Source: Peptostreptococcus stomatis DSM 17678
GTDB lineage: Bacteria > Bacillota > Clostridia > Peptostreptococcales > Peptostreptococcaceae
DNA length: 42,007 nt
NCBI RefSeq assembly: GCF_000147675.1
Contig: NZ_ADGQ01000027.1
Location: 1 to 42,007 of the forward strand
Direction of reading: 5' to 3'
Position 1 is the stretch's first letter. Each line of letters starts with the position of its first letter. A model generated the notes under the pieces. The model ran no database searches. It saw only the letters and a list, made by a program, of their open reading frames with translations, and was not told the origin of the DNA. Below are positions 17,418 through 26,328 of the stretch, in pieces. A program made the position numbers and the translations under genes.

Positions 17418-17690
17418 ATAAAATCCAATACTTCGTGTTCCCACCTCTATTCGTTACTATCTCGCAATAGCAACCTCATCGAGTACTATATAATACCCTA
17501 ACACTGTAACGTGTGTTCACGTGATAGCCTACTAAAACTTCGGTATCCAACTCATAGATGTGTTCGATATAATCTGTAATGTGCTTCTCACCAGCCAGCC
17601 ACTCTCTGATTAACTTCATATACCTACTATTTCTAGTCAAAGTCTTTGTTTTTGTGGTTTCTTTACTTGTTATAAATCATTCTAATTCAT
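17377..17690 (-). ncRNA. T-box leader, predicted to sense tRNA-His
   Basis: The minus-strand leader has the hallmarks of a T-box. Stem I has a basal GGTAT/ATACC pairing, the AGAGAG motif and GCTGGTGAGAAGC (about 17583-17610). The specifier loop GAACACATC has CAC at 17562-17560 followed by A. A small hairpin GTTGCTAT/ATAGTAAC precedes the antiterminator sequence GAGGTGGGAACACG (17447-17434), and the terminator is at 17377-17417. The bulge UGGG (17443-17440) would pair with a tRNA ending CCCA, that is with discriminator C73, which in bacteria is characteristic of tRNA-His. CAC is a His codon. Two independent sites thus agree. Uncharged tRNA-His should allow expression of the ABC operon. Confidence 0.88.
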
Positions 17691-17707
17691 GGTAAAGGTT
17701 TTGTCAA
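17679..17707 (-). promoter_or_regulatory. Promoter of the T-box/ABC operon
   Basis: The minus strand has -35 TTGACA (17707-17702), a 17-base spacer and -10 TAGAAT (17684-17679). The start point would be near 17672, just upstream of stem I. Confidence 0.8.
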
Positions 17708-17785
17708 GGTTTTTTTGAATATTTTTTATTTTTTTGAATTTACACATTATTTAAATACATTTAAACTGTTTTATTCACCCATAAA

Positions 17786-19093
17786 CTAGTTTCTAGCCCA
17801 TGGTACTAAATTCACCTGACCAAAACTCAAATCACGAAACCTATCTGTATACTCCCCCCTATAATTTATTAGGTATAGTATAACTAACTCTATATAGTTA
17901 ATGCCAAGAAGGGTTATATTCCACATATCTTCAAATTCTAATTTATTATTATGTTTTGACTTACTCGGATGAACTACCCTATTTCTATAGTAGGTGATCA
18001 AGTCGACACCATCCTTAAAGTGTCCTACCAGATCTAGAGAAAATTGGTCAATCCTATCTATACTGGTATCCAGGTTACACTCTTTTAGGAGCATCCTTAT
18101 ATTTTGCTTGGCAGGGTTCTTATCATACTCAATAGGATTGTAAACAGCCTTCATTTCAACCAATACTACATAAGACAGCATTTCTAGGGCAGTCTGTATA
18201 GAAATGATATTGTTATCTATATTATTACCATTTAGGGCACCCAGATACCAGTCTACAGTGTTGTCTATGGCCACACTATAATAGGTATCTTCGAGTTTTT
18301 TACACATGAGAGAAAGATACTTTTCTATGTTGTGGTAGTTTGATATAGTAGATGTCCAGTTGAAGACAAAACGGTAGTCTGAGGAATAATTTTTACACCA
18401 CTCCCTATAAGTATTCTTTCCTCCCCTATATCCAAAGGCATTTACTATATTTATATACCTTCCACATAGAAAAGACAGGGCTGTAGATAGGTTGTTTAAA
18501 AAATACCTTAGTCTCTTAGTTTTCACCTTACTTCCATCTTTTTTATATATTCTACCAGTATGTGTAATTATATTACCAGTTTTTGACACTAAGTTATTAT
18601 GCATTTCCTTGTTGTATTTATAACTCTTGTCAATTACAATAGTATACTCGTTAACATCAAATTCTACCCTGGCAGCATATACCAAGTCGCCATGATTAAC
18701 CAGCTTTCCAGGTATCTTGTCCATATTTAATATGTCGAACTGGAGGTAGTCTACATCTGTATCCTTAGACTTAATCAATATGTCATTGATATAACCGTAT
18801 AATTCACCATTGGCAGTTTGTGTTATTTCAGCATTTATAACCTTATAACCGGGTATCTCAATAGATATCTTCTCCATTGAAAGATCATCAATATAGTCTG
18901 ATATTGTTTCATACCTGTATACACTAGCCCTAAAATTTATGGCTACTGGGTCACTTATCTTATAGTAAACTGTCCCCTGACACTTAATGTCATATGTCCC
19001 GTATATGTAAAATCTTCCTTGGTATATTACAAAATCTTCATTGATATCATTATTATCGTATATGGAGATAAATGACTCATTAATTATATTCAA
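17786..19093 (-). CDS. Uncharacterised protein with a HEPN-like C-terminal motif (ApeA-like architecture)
   Basis: 435 residues from a TTG start at 19093, chosen because AAGGAG (19107-19102) lies 8 bases upstream; the in-frame TTG at 19111 would sit on that site. About the first 170 residues look beta-rich, with FYIYGTYDIKCQG near the start. The rest is helical and contains NWTSTISNYHNIEKYLSL, SIQTALEMLSYVVLVE and, at about 368-376, YYRNRVVHP. RNRVVH fits the RNxxxH motif of HEPN ribonuclease domains, and a beta-rich N-terminus plus a C-terminal HEPN domain resembles ApeA-type phage-defence proteins. No signal peptide or membrane helix. It stands alone, without a toxin-antitoxin partner. The HEPN call rests on one motif and the helical context. 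Confidence 0.6.
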   Translation of the reverse strand: MNIINESFISIYDNNDINEDFVIYQGRFYIYGTYDIKCQGTVYYKISDPVAINFRASVYRYETISDYIDDLSMEKISIEIPGYKVINAEITQTANGELYGYINDILIKSKDTDVDYLQFDILNMDKIPGKLVNHGDLVYAARVEFDVNEYTIVIDKSYKYNKEMHNNLVSKTGNIITHTGRIYKKDGSKVKTKRLRYFLNNLSTALSFLCGRYINIVNAFGYRGGKNTYREWCKNYSSDYRFVFNWTSTISNYHNIEKYLSLMCKKLEDTYYSVAIDNTVDWYLGALNGNNIDNNIISIQTALEMLSYVVLVEMKAVYNPIEYDKNPAKQNIRMLLKECNLDTSIDRIDQFSLDLVGHFKDGVDLITYYRNRVVHPSKSKHNNKLEFEDMWNITLLGINYIELVILYLINYRGEYTDRFRDLSFGQVNLVPWARN

Positions 19094-19109
19094 TATCCTG
19101 TCTCCTTCC

Positions 19110-19147
19110 AAAAAAATAAGTACCCTACTGACTTGTAGAGTACTTAT
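19110..19147 (-). terminator. Rho-independent terminator of the activase-like gene, inside the next gene's leader
   Basis: On the minus strand ATAAGTACTCTAC and GTAGGGTACTTAT form a 13-base stem with a 6-base loop, followed by seven T. The stop codon of the upstream gene is 7 bases before it, and the SD of the HEPN-like gene begins 3 bases after the T run. Confidence 0.9.
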
Positions 19148-19176
19148 ATTATACTATCTTTGTGTATTTAAATCAA
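19148..19176 (-). promoter_or_regulatory. Promoter of the HEPN-like gene, overlapping the upstream stop codon
   Basis: The minus strand has -35 TTGATT (19176-19171), a 17-base spacer and -10 TATAAT (19153-19148). Transcription would begin near 19141, inside the first arm of the terminator stem, so its transcripts would form only a shortened hairpin. Confidence 0.65.
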
Positions 19177-22100
19177 TTGGTTTGAAAGATGAACCATATA
19201 AGGACTCTTCCTTGCCTTCAGTTTCTTTAAAGGCTGTAGACAACATCAACTTAATCCTATTTAACTGGTTTACTGATGTTGCTGATGCATCATAGTCTAT
19301 TGGTATTATATTGGCCTTAGGGAATTTCTTCTTTATTCCCTTGATTACACCCTTACCTATAATATGATTAGGCAGGCATCCGAAAGGCTGCATACATACT
19401 ATGTTATTACATCCAGCCTCTAATAGTTCTAACATTTCTCCTGGTAGTAACCAGCCTTCGCCAGTTTGGTTACCAAGTGACACATAAGACTTAGTCAATT
19501 CAGCTAAATTATCTATCTTTTTAGGAGGATCGAACCTCTTACTTGCCTTAAGGGCTGAAGTATAAGTAGCCATATAAGTTTCTAGTATCTTGACAACTGC
19601 CTTACTAACAACCATACTCTTCCAGGATCCCTCTAGGTTCTTGTGCTTATATATATTATTGTAGGCACAGGCCATAAAGAAGTTGAGTAATTCCGGTACA
19701 ACTGCTTCTGCCCCCTCTCTTTCCAGGATACCTATCAGGTCATTATTGGCTATTGGACTAAACTTAACCAGTATTTCACCAACCAGGCCAACCCTTGGCT
19801 TAACTTCATCAGTAATCTCTAGCCTATCAAAGTCAGAAACTATGTCTCTTATATTCTTTTTGAACTGCCTAATGTTGGCATCTTTAAGTGATTCCTTACA
19901 CTTGTCACACCACTTTTCATATAGGAGGTTAGCACTACCTGGTATACTTTCATACGGTCTAACCCTTAGTAGGACCTTCATTAAAAGATCACCGTAGACT
20001 GCCCCCATTACCAACTTATTTAGGACCTTCATATTCATCTGTTCTTTAAAACCATTATCCTCTATACCTTGGGCACTAATAGACACTACCGGTACATTTG
20101 GGAAACCTGCAGACTTTAAAGCCTTTCTAAGAAAGGCAATGTAGTTAGTAGCCCTGCAGCCCCCACCTGTCTGGCTCATCAGTACAGTGGTATTATCCAG
20201 GTCATATTCCCCAGACTTTAGGGCATGTATCAATTGGCCTATCACTATTATAGCTGGGTAGCAGGCATCATTATTTACATATCTCAAGCCTTCATCAATT
20301 ATCTCAGATGAGTTGTTGTTTAGGACTACTATATTAAGGCCAGAATCCTGCATAGCCCTTTCTATAAACTGAAACTGGACTGGCGCCATTTGAGGGGCTA
20401 AAAGTGTATGCTTGGTATTTAACCTTGTATTCTTCTGGTATTCAACCTTCTTTTCTTTCAACTGGGAAGGCTTAACTCCACTCAGTTCCCTTTCATTTAT
20501 GGCAGCCTTTAAAGACCTTAGTCTTATCTTGGCAGCCCCTAGGTTATTGCCCTCATCTATCTTGATAACTGTATGTATCTTAGATTTTTCATTCAGTATG
20601 TCTTCTACCTGTTCAGTAGTTACTGCATCAAGTCCACATCCAAATGAGTTTAATTGAACCATATCTAGGTTATCCTTATTCTTACAGAATTCTGCAGCCT
20701 TGTACAACCTGGAATGGTATACCCACTGGTCTACCACCCTAAGAGGCCTCTCCATATGGGCCAAGTGACAAACAGAATCCTCTGATAAGACTGCCATACC
20801 AAGAGAATTTATCAATTCTGGTATACCATGGTTAATCTCCGGATCAAGGTGGTAGGGTCTACCAGACAAAACAATACCCTTTAAATTATTTTCGTCTAAA
20901 TAGGCTACTGCTTCTTCGCCCTTCTGTCTTACCTGGGCCTTGAACAAGTCATATTCTTTTGTCGCCATGTCTATAGCCCTATTTACCTCATCTTGTCTAA
21001 GGTCTGGATAGTGGTACTTCATGGCATTGTATATTCTCTTCTTCAACTTGTTCTTGTCATTTAAAGTTATAAAGAAATTAATAAACTTAATATCATTTTC
21101 TTCAAGAGAATCCATATTGCTCTTTATTACTTCTGGATATGATGTAACAACCGGACAGTTGAAGTGATTGTCAGAATCAGGGTCTTCCCTGAATTCATGT
21201 GTAACTGATGGATAGAAAATAGTCTTTATACCTTTTTCTATCAGGTCTTCTATATGACCATGGACTAGCTTAGCTGGATAACACACTGTATCTGAAGCAA
21301 TAGAACTAATCCCCTTCTCAAATATATCCTTAGTAGACTTGGCTGACAGGACAACTGAAAATTCTAGCTCACTTAAAAATGTATGCCAAAATGGATAGTT
21401 TTCATACATATTTAGGACTCTTGGTATACCAATAAGGCCCCTCTTTGCCTCTTCTGGCTTTAGGGACTTGTAGTCAAAGATTCTGTCATACTTATATTTA
21501 TATAAATTAATACTTTTCTTGTCCTTTTCTATCTTCTTATGGGTATAAATTGCCTCTCCAACCTCACACCTGTTACCTGATACAAATATCTCTGACTCAG
21601 AGAACTTATTTATAGTTAATAGGCACTTGTTAGAACAACCCTTACATCTTGTTACACTTGACTCTATAGTAATGTCATTTAACTGGTCTAAGCTGAGAAT
21701 ATTTGACCTAATACCCCTGTATTTTTCCCTTGAAATCAGGGCGCATCCAAAAGCCCCCATCAAGCCGGCTATATCAGGTCTAGTTACATCCCTACCAGCC
21801 AGGACCTCGAAAGACCTCAAGACAAGGTCATTATAGAATGTACCACCTTGGACTACCACATTTTCTCCAAGCTCTTCCACATCCCTTAATTTTACAACCT
21901 TGAATAGGGCGTTTTTAACTACTGAATAAGCCAAACCTGCAGATATATCCGCAACACTAGCCCCTTCCTTCTGGGCCTGCTTAACCCTGGAATTCATAAA
22001 TACTGTACACCTGGATCCCAGGTCTACAGGGTTTGTAGCCCCTATTCCTACCTTTGAAAAGTCAACTATATCCATATGTAGAGACCTTGAGAAGGACTCA

Positions 22101-23458
22101 AGGAAAGAACCACAGCCGGATGAACAAGCCTCATTAAGGATTATCTGGTCAATTACCCCATCTTTTATCTTTAAACACTTCATATCCTGGCCACCAATGT
22201 CCAGGATAAAGTCAACTTTCGGATCAAAGAACTTTGCAGCCTTATAGTGGGCAATGGTTTCTATTTCACCCTCATCTATTCTTAGGGCCTTTTTAATTAA
22301 TTCTTCACCGTAACCAGTTACAGTTGCCCTGGTTATAGAACAGCCCTCAGGTAGTTTTGAATATATATCCTTAAGTATCTTGATACTCATATCAAGGGGA
22401 CTACCCTCGTTACTACCATAGTGGGAATAAAGTAGCTGACCCTCTTCTCCTATTAGAACGGCCTTTGTAGTAGTTGAACCAGCATCTATACCAAAGAAAC
22501 ACTTGCCCTGGTAGTTTTCTATACTGTCCCTTTTTACACAGTCCTTAGCATGTCTAGCCTTAAAGTCTTCATAGGCCTGGTCATCCTTAAATAGGGCCAC
22601 TATTTCATCACTATTTCCATCTTCAAGACTATCAACCCCATCAACCAAGTCAATAAGTTCCTTGATTGAATAAACTTTCTCCTTAGATGCCAAAAGGGCT
22701 GCTCCCATAGCCACATAAAGCTGGGCATTTTCAGGGAAAATTATATTTTTGTCTTCTAACTTCAATACTCTTGCAAACTGCTTTCTTAATTCTGACAAGA
22801 AATATAGGGGTCCACCAAGAAAGGCAACATTTCCCTCTATCTTCCTACCACATGATAAAACGCTGACCGTTTGAACGACAACAGCATTAAATATACTCAT
22901 GGCTATGTCGGCCTTACTGGCCCCATCATTTATAAGAGGTTGTATATCTGTCTTTGCAAATACACCACATCTTGAAGCGATTGGGTAAACCACCTTGAAG
23001 TTTTTGGCAAGTTCATTTAATCCAGCAGCATCTGTCTTCAAAAGTGATGCCATCTGGTCGATAAAAGCACCTGTACCACCGGCACAAATACCATTCATCC
23101 TCTGATCTATTCCACCTGATAGGAAGGTTACCTTGGCATCTTCTCCACCAAGCTCTACTACAACATCAGTATCAGGGTTATACTCTTCTATAGACCTTGT
23201 ACTAGAAATTACTTCCTGTTCAAATTTTATTCCTATCTTTTTTGATAGGCCTATACCACCTGAACCTGTTATTACAGACTTTACCTTGATATTCCCTAAT
23301 TTACTAAAAATATCCTTTAACTGGTCACTAACTGCCTTTTTTACATCAGAAAAGTGCCTTCTATATTCTTTGTATTTTAATAATTTATCTTCAGTTAAGA
23401 CAACTGCTTTAACGGTTGTGGATCCAATATCTATTCCTAAATTATAGACCTTTTCCAT
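19154..23458 (-). CDS. Large acyl-CoA dehydratase activase-like protein (two BadF/HgdC ATPase domains plus DUF2229-type region)
   Basis: 1434 residues from the ATG at 23458 (AGGAGGT site); a frame running upstream to 23506 lacks such a site. Domain 1 (about 4-265) and domain 2 (about 321-585) are ASKHA-fold ATPases opening with GIDIGSTTVKA and GIDAGSTTTKA. Each keeps the paired cysteines that hold a shared [4Fe-4S] cluster in HgdC-type activators (CAGGTG and SRCGVF in the first, GCGSF and SRCTVF in the second). A CKGCSNKC cluster near residue 635 and a long C-terminal region with LSGRPYHLDPE and QTGGGCRATNY follow. Activators use ATP to push an electron into 2-hydroxyacyl-CoA dehydratases. 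The target of these giant fusions is not established, and no dehydratase genes lie nearby. Confidence 0.88.
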   Translation of the reverse strand: MEKVYNLGIDIGSTTVKAVVLTEDKLLKYKEYRRHFSDVKKAVSDQLKDIFSKLGNIKVKSVITGSGGIGLSKKIGIKFEQEVISSTRSIEEYNPDTDVVVELGGEDAKVTFLSGGIDQRMNGICAGGTGAFIDQMASLLKTDAAGLNELAKNFKVVYPIASRCGVFAKTDIQPLINDGASKADIAMSIFNAVVVQTVSVLSCGRKIEGNVAFLGGPLYFLSELRKQFARVLKLEDKNIIFPENAQLYVAMGAALLASKEKVYSIKELIDLVDGVDSLEDGNSDEIVALFKDDQAYEDFKARHAKDCVKRDSIENYQGKCFFGIDAGSTTTKAVLIGEEGQLLYSHYGSNEGSPLDMSIKILKDIYSKLPEGCSITRATVTGYGEELIKKALRIDEGEIETIAHYKAAKFFDPKVDFILDIGGQDMKCLKIKDGVIDQIILNEACSSGCGSFLESFSRSLHMDIVDFSKVGIGATNPVDLGSRCTVFMNSRVKQAQKEGASVADISAGLAYSVVKNALFKVVKLRDVEELGENVVVQGGTFYNDLVLRSFEVLAGRDVTRPDIAGLMGAFGCALISREKYRGIRSNILSLDQLNDITIESSVTRCKGCSNKCLLTINKFSESEIFVSGNRCEVGEAIYTHKKIEKDKKSINLYKYKYDRIFDYKSLKPEEAKRGLIGIPRVLNMYENYPFWHTFLSELEFSVVLSAKSTKDIFEKGISSIASDTVCYPAKLVHGHIEDLIEKGIKTIFYPSVTHEFREDPDSDNHFNCPVVTSYPEVIKSNMDSLEENDIKFINFFITLNDKNKLKKRIYNAMKYHYPDLRQDEVNRAIDMATKEYDLFKAQVRQKGEEAVAYLDENNLKGIVLSGRPYHLDPEINHGIPELINSLGMAVLSEDSVCHLAHMERPLRVVDQWVYHSRLYKAAEFCKNKDNLDMVQLNSFGCGLDAVTTEQVEDILNEKSKIHTVIKIDEGNNLGAAKIRLRSLKAAINERELSGVKPSQLKEKKVEYQKNTRLNTKHTLLAPQMAPVQFQFIERAMQDSGLNIVVLNNNSSEIIDEGLRYVNNDACYPAIIVIGQLIHALKSGEYDLDNTTVLMSQTGGGCRATNYIAFLRKALKSAGFPNVPVVSISAQGIEDNGFKEQMNMKVLNKLVMGAVYGDLLMKVLLRVRPYESIPGSANLLYEKWCDKCKESLKDANIRQFKKNIRDIVSDFDRLEITDEVKPRVGLVGEILVKFSPIANNDLIGILEREGAEAVVPELLNFFMACAYNNIYKHKNLEGSWKSMVVSKAVVKILETYMATYTSALKASKRFDPPKKIDNLAELTKSYVSLGNQTGEGWLLPGEMLELLEAGCNNIVCMQPFGCLPNHIIGKGVIKGIKKKFPKANIIPIDYDASATSVNQLNRIKLMLSTAFKETEGKEESLYGSSFKPIDLNTQR

Positions 23459-23634
23459 CTTATACCTCCTCATGGGTAATATACTATATATACCACCTAT
23501 CACCAAAATGAGCTTGGATAATACATATATATAGAGAAATCTACAAGAGATTATCTAATTAATATACCCATTTTAGTATATCTTATACCAAATTTAGATT
23601 TTTGTAAAATGAAATTATCTTCATTTTAGGCATG

Positions 23635-23675
23635 AAAAAAATCCTCCTATGACCTTTGATTTATCATAGGAGGAT
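23635..23675 (-). terminator. Rho-independent terminator after gap
   Basis: The minus strand has a perfect 12-base-pair stem (ATCCTCCTATGA with TCATAGGAGGAT), an 11-base loop and at least six T. It separates gap from the activase-like gene. Confidence 0.92.
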
Positions 23676-23722
23676 AAGGAAATTTATATACTTTTTACAT
23701 ACACTTTTCTATAGGTAGATTA

Positions 23723-24742
23723 TTACTTTAAATTCTTAGAAACCATGTTAACCAGGTCAGCAGTTCTTTCAGCATAACCCCATTCATTGTCATACCAAGA
23801 AATAACCTTTACTAGTCCATCACTCATTACCATTGTTGATAGGGCATCTACTATAGAAGACCTCTTGTCACCCTTGAAGTCTACTGAAACAAGTGGCTTA
23901 TCACAGTAGCCTAGTATACCCTTTAATTCATTTTCAGCAGCATCCTTAAGGGCTGTATTTATTTCTTCTGCAGTAACATCTTTCTTCTTAAGGTTAACAA
24001 CAAGGTCAACAACAGATACAGTCTGAGTTGGAACCCTTAGAGAGAATCCATTTAATTTTCCTTCTAGTTTCGGAAGCACTAAGGAAACAGCCTTAGCTGC
24101 ACCAGTTGTTGTAGGTATTATTGATCCAGCGCAAGCCCTAGCCCTTCTTAAATCCTTATGAGTCTTATCCAATACCTGCTGGTCGTTCGTATAGGCATGA
24201 ACTGTTGTCATCATACCGTTTTCTATACCGAATTTTTCATCTAAAACCTTAGCTACTGGAGCTAGACAGTTAGTTGTACAAGAAGCATTTGATATAATAT
24301 TGTGTAGGTCCTTATCGTACTTATCATCATTTACACCCAATACTATTGTGATATCTTCATTCTTAGCTGGGCAAGTTATTACAACCTTCTTAGCACCTGC
24401 ATCTATATGACCTTGAGCATCTTCTCTATTTTTAAACTTACCAGTATTGTCTATAACTATATCAACACCTAGGTCCTTCCAAGGAATTTCACTTGGCTTG
24501 GCTGCCCTAGTGATTGCTATATCTCTTCCGTTTACACTTATACAATCATTGTTCTTTACTTCAACCTGGCCATCAAATATACCATAGCTTGAATCGTATT
24601 CAAATAGATGGGCTAGTGTTTCAGCATTTGCCCTAGCATTAATAGCGACTACTTCGTATTCATACTTGTCAGATGCCTCTGTAATTCTTAATACTGATCT
24701 ACCAATCCTACCAAATCCGTTTAAACCAACTCTAATTTTCAT
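23723..24742 (-). CDS. gap: Glyceraldehyde-3-phosphate dehydrogenase, type I
   Basis: 339 residues from the second of two adjacent ATGs, which leaves 6 rather than 3 bases after the GGAGG site. The N-terminal GLNGFGRIGRSV binds NAD. The catalytic Cys lies in SNASCTTNCLAP, with the catalytic His in the TTVHAYTNDQ region. The C-terminus has WYDNEWGYA. It oxidises glyceraldehyde 3-phosphate to 1,3-bisphosphoglycerate in glycolysis. It stands alone with its own promoter (24819-24847) and terminator (23635-23675), not in a pgk-tpi-eno operon, and no CggR-type regulator gene is adjacent. Confidence 0.98.
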   Translation of the reverse strand: MKIRVGLNGFGRIGRSVLRITEASDKYEYEVVAINARANAETLAHLFEYDSSYGIFDGQVEVKNNDCISVNGRDIAITRAAKPSEIPWKDLGVDIVIDNTGKFKNREDAQGHIDAGAKKVVITCPAKNEDITIVLGVNDDKYDKDLHNIISNASCTTNCLAPVAKVLDEKFGIENGMMTTVHAYTNDQQVLDKTHKDLRRARACAGSIIPTTTGAAKAVSLVLPKLEGKLNGFSLRVPTQTVSVVDLVVNLKKKDVTAEEINTALKDAAENELKGILGYCDKPLVSVDFKGDKRSSIVDALSTMVMSDGLVKVISWYDNEWGYAERTADLVNMVSKNLK

Positions 24743-24789
24743 CATAATCCTCCATATAGTATAGTATATAATATAATCTTTAAGTTTTT

Positions 24790-24805
24790 AGATATTAGTA
24801 TATCT
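24790..24805 (-). promoter_or_regulatory. Inverted repeat AGATAT-n4-ATATCT in the gap leader
   Basis: Perfect 6-base arms with a 4-base spacer lie at about +7 to +22 from the predicted start point. That position suits an operator, but AT-rich palindromes of this size also occur by chance. Confidence 0.35.
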
Positions 24806-24818
24806 CTTTTCTACAAAT

Positions 24819-24847
24819 ATTGTATACTATTTAATCTAATAATGCAA
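24819..24847 (-). promoter_or_regulatory. Promoter of gap
   Basis: The minus strand has -35 TTGCAT (24847-24842), a 17-base spacer and -10 TACAAT (24824-24819). The start point is expected near 24812, about 70 bases before the ATG. Confidence 0.65.
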
Positions 24848-24966
24848 TACTATAGGGAAAACTTTTTCAAGTTTTTCTTAAAATATTATCACTACCTTAC
24901 CTCAAACTAAAGAACTAATAACCCTGAGCTGGATTATACTATTATCTAATTATGATAAAATATTCT

Positions 24967-25000
24967 AAAAAAGGAACTATGATATGTATATCATAATCCC
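24967..25000 (-). terminator. Terminator after the small acidic membrane protein gene
   Basis: The minus strand has a stem built around TATGATAT/ATATCATA extended by GGA/TCC with a bulge, followed by six T at 24972-24967. Confidence 0.65.
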
Positions 25001-25038
25001 TTTATTGTATATCACTTTTAATATAGCCACTTCCTAAA

Positions 25039-25377
25039 TTACTTTTCTTCGTCTACTATTACTGAATCTTCTAATTTAGGTTCATCCTTATCAAAATCCT
25101 GCATAGAAACTACAAAGCTATCAAGATCATCATCAGCTTCTTCATCTCCATCAAATTCACGCGCATTTTTTCTATCGATTAGGTCATCAATAGTTTCTCT
25201 TAGGGCTTCTAGATCTTCTAGTTCAAAATCTTCATCATCAAAGTCATCAAAATCACGTTCAATATGAAGTTTTTCACGAAGGAAGTCATTCACTTCTATT
25301 TCGTTTTCCTTATAGATTTTGTAACCTAGAGCACCTGCCACTACACCTAGGGCAGTACCAAATAATACTTTTTTCAT
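25039..25377 (-). CDS. Small acidic membrane-anchored protein (YtxH-like layout)
   Basis: 112 residues. The N-terminus MKKVLFGTALGVVAGALGYKIY is one glycine/alanine-rich membrane helix, followed by a strongly acidic, Asp/Glu-rich tail with DDFDDEDFELEDLEAL. The small-residue helix at the extreme N-terminus recalls YtxH-type stress proteins, but the tail is too low in complexity to assign a family. A GGAGGT site lies just upstream of the ATG. It lies between the hydrolase gene and gap, with its own terminator. Function unknown. Confidence 0.7.
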   Translation of the reverse strand: MKKVLFGTALGVVAGALGYKIYKENEIEVNDFLREKLHIERDFDDFDDEDFELEDLEALRETIDDLIDRKNAREFDGDEEADDDLDSFVVSMQDFDKDEPKLEDSVIVDEEK

Positions 25378-25488
25378 AATATACCTCCATTATCTTCAAA
25401 TATAAATTTTCTAAATCGACCATATCAGTCTATACATCAAGCAATTAAATATGCTAAATAAATTTACCTTATGAGTAGAAATATGGCC

Positions 25489-26229
25489 TTAAGATATATC
25501 TAAACCACATTCTCTTAAAAATTGCTGTGGGTCTTCGAACATATATTGCATATGACTCATGCCATCTATTATCTTAATTTTTCCAGCATCAAGTGACTTA
25601 ATCTCTGGTAGGTTGATTTTAGACTTGTCTTTTTCACCAAATAAGAATACAAGATCAGTGTCGTCCCTATACAGTACAGATGGCAAGGTGTAATCATAGC
25701 ATGAAAAGGCAATTTTCTTCAAACAATCATTGTCTATATCCCTATAGACATCTATACAGTATCTTTCATCTTCCTTGTTTAGGTACTTGTACTTTTTAGT
25801 CTTACTAAAAAACTCATTTGGATGCTTCTTAAGGCCCTTAGAAGTCCTCTTCATCTCTAGATACAATTTTAAACCCTGTAGTTTGCTGGATTTCATAGCT
25901 GGTGAATCAAGAGCTGCCTTATCGATCTTAAGGTTTATATCCTTTAAGATTTCAAAAGCCACAGAGGTTCCGTAGGATGACCCCAATAAAAAAGCTATCC
26001 TGTCTATATTATGATCCTTTAACCAGTCTATAATCTTATCAGATTGGCACCTGGCTGATACAAATTCAGAATGTGGGTGGTCAAGCCCCTCTAAATTTGG
26101 TATCACTACATAGTAATCCTTTATAAGTAAAGGTAAAATTGTCCTGTAACTGGTAACACCTGGATAAAAAATACTATGCACCAAAAGCGCTACAGGTTTT
26201 TCAGAATCACCAAAAGTTTCAACTTTCAT
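25489..26229 (-). CDS. Alpha/beta hydrolase
   Basis: 246 residues from the ATG at 26229, whose GGAGG site lies 9 bases upstream; an ATG at 26247 would overlap that site. The alpha/beta hydrolase fold is shown by the oxyanion-loop region LLVHSIFYPG, the nucleophile elbow GSSYG with Ser85, an acid in FGEKD (Asp201) and the catalytic His in GMSHMQYM (His226). All three triad members are therefore present. No signal peptide, so it is cytoplasmic. The substrate cannot be inferred. It appears to be a single gene. Confidence 0.88.
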   Translation of the reverse strand: MKVETFGDSEKPVALLVHSIFYPGVTSYRTILPLLIKDYYVVIPNLEGLDHPHSEFVSARCQSDKIIDWLKDHNIDRIAFLLGSSYGTSVAFEILKDINLKIDKAALDSPAMKSSKLQGLKLYLEMKRTSKGLKKHPNEFFSKTKKYKYLNKEDERYCIDVYRDIDNDCLKKIAFSCYDYTLPSVLYRDDTDLVFLFGEKDKSKINLPEIKSLDAGKIKIIDGMSHMQYMFEDPQQFLRECGLDIS

Positions 26230-26328
26230 GTTTAAATTCCTCCACATTATCTTTTATACCTTCTCTAAACTATAATACCCCTATAATTAGTAAAAGTAAA
26301 GTACTTCGAAAGTTTTTATTCATACTAA

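Noticed and set aside
17708-17785. Possible terminator for the HEPN-like gene
   Set aside because: Only AT-rich runs and a weak TTTAAAT/ATTTAAA pairing are present; no convincing stem before a T run.
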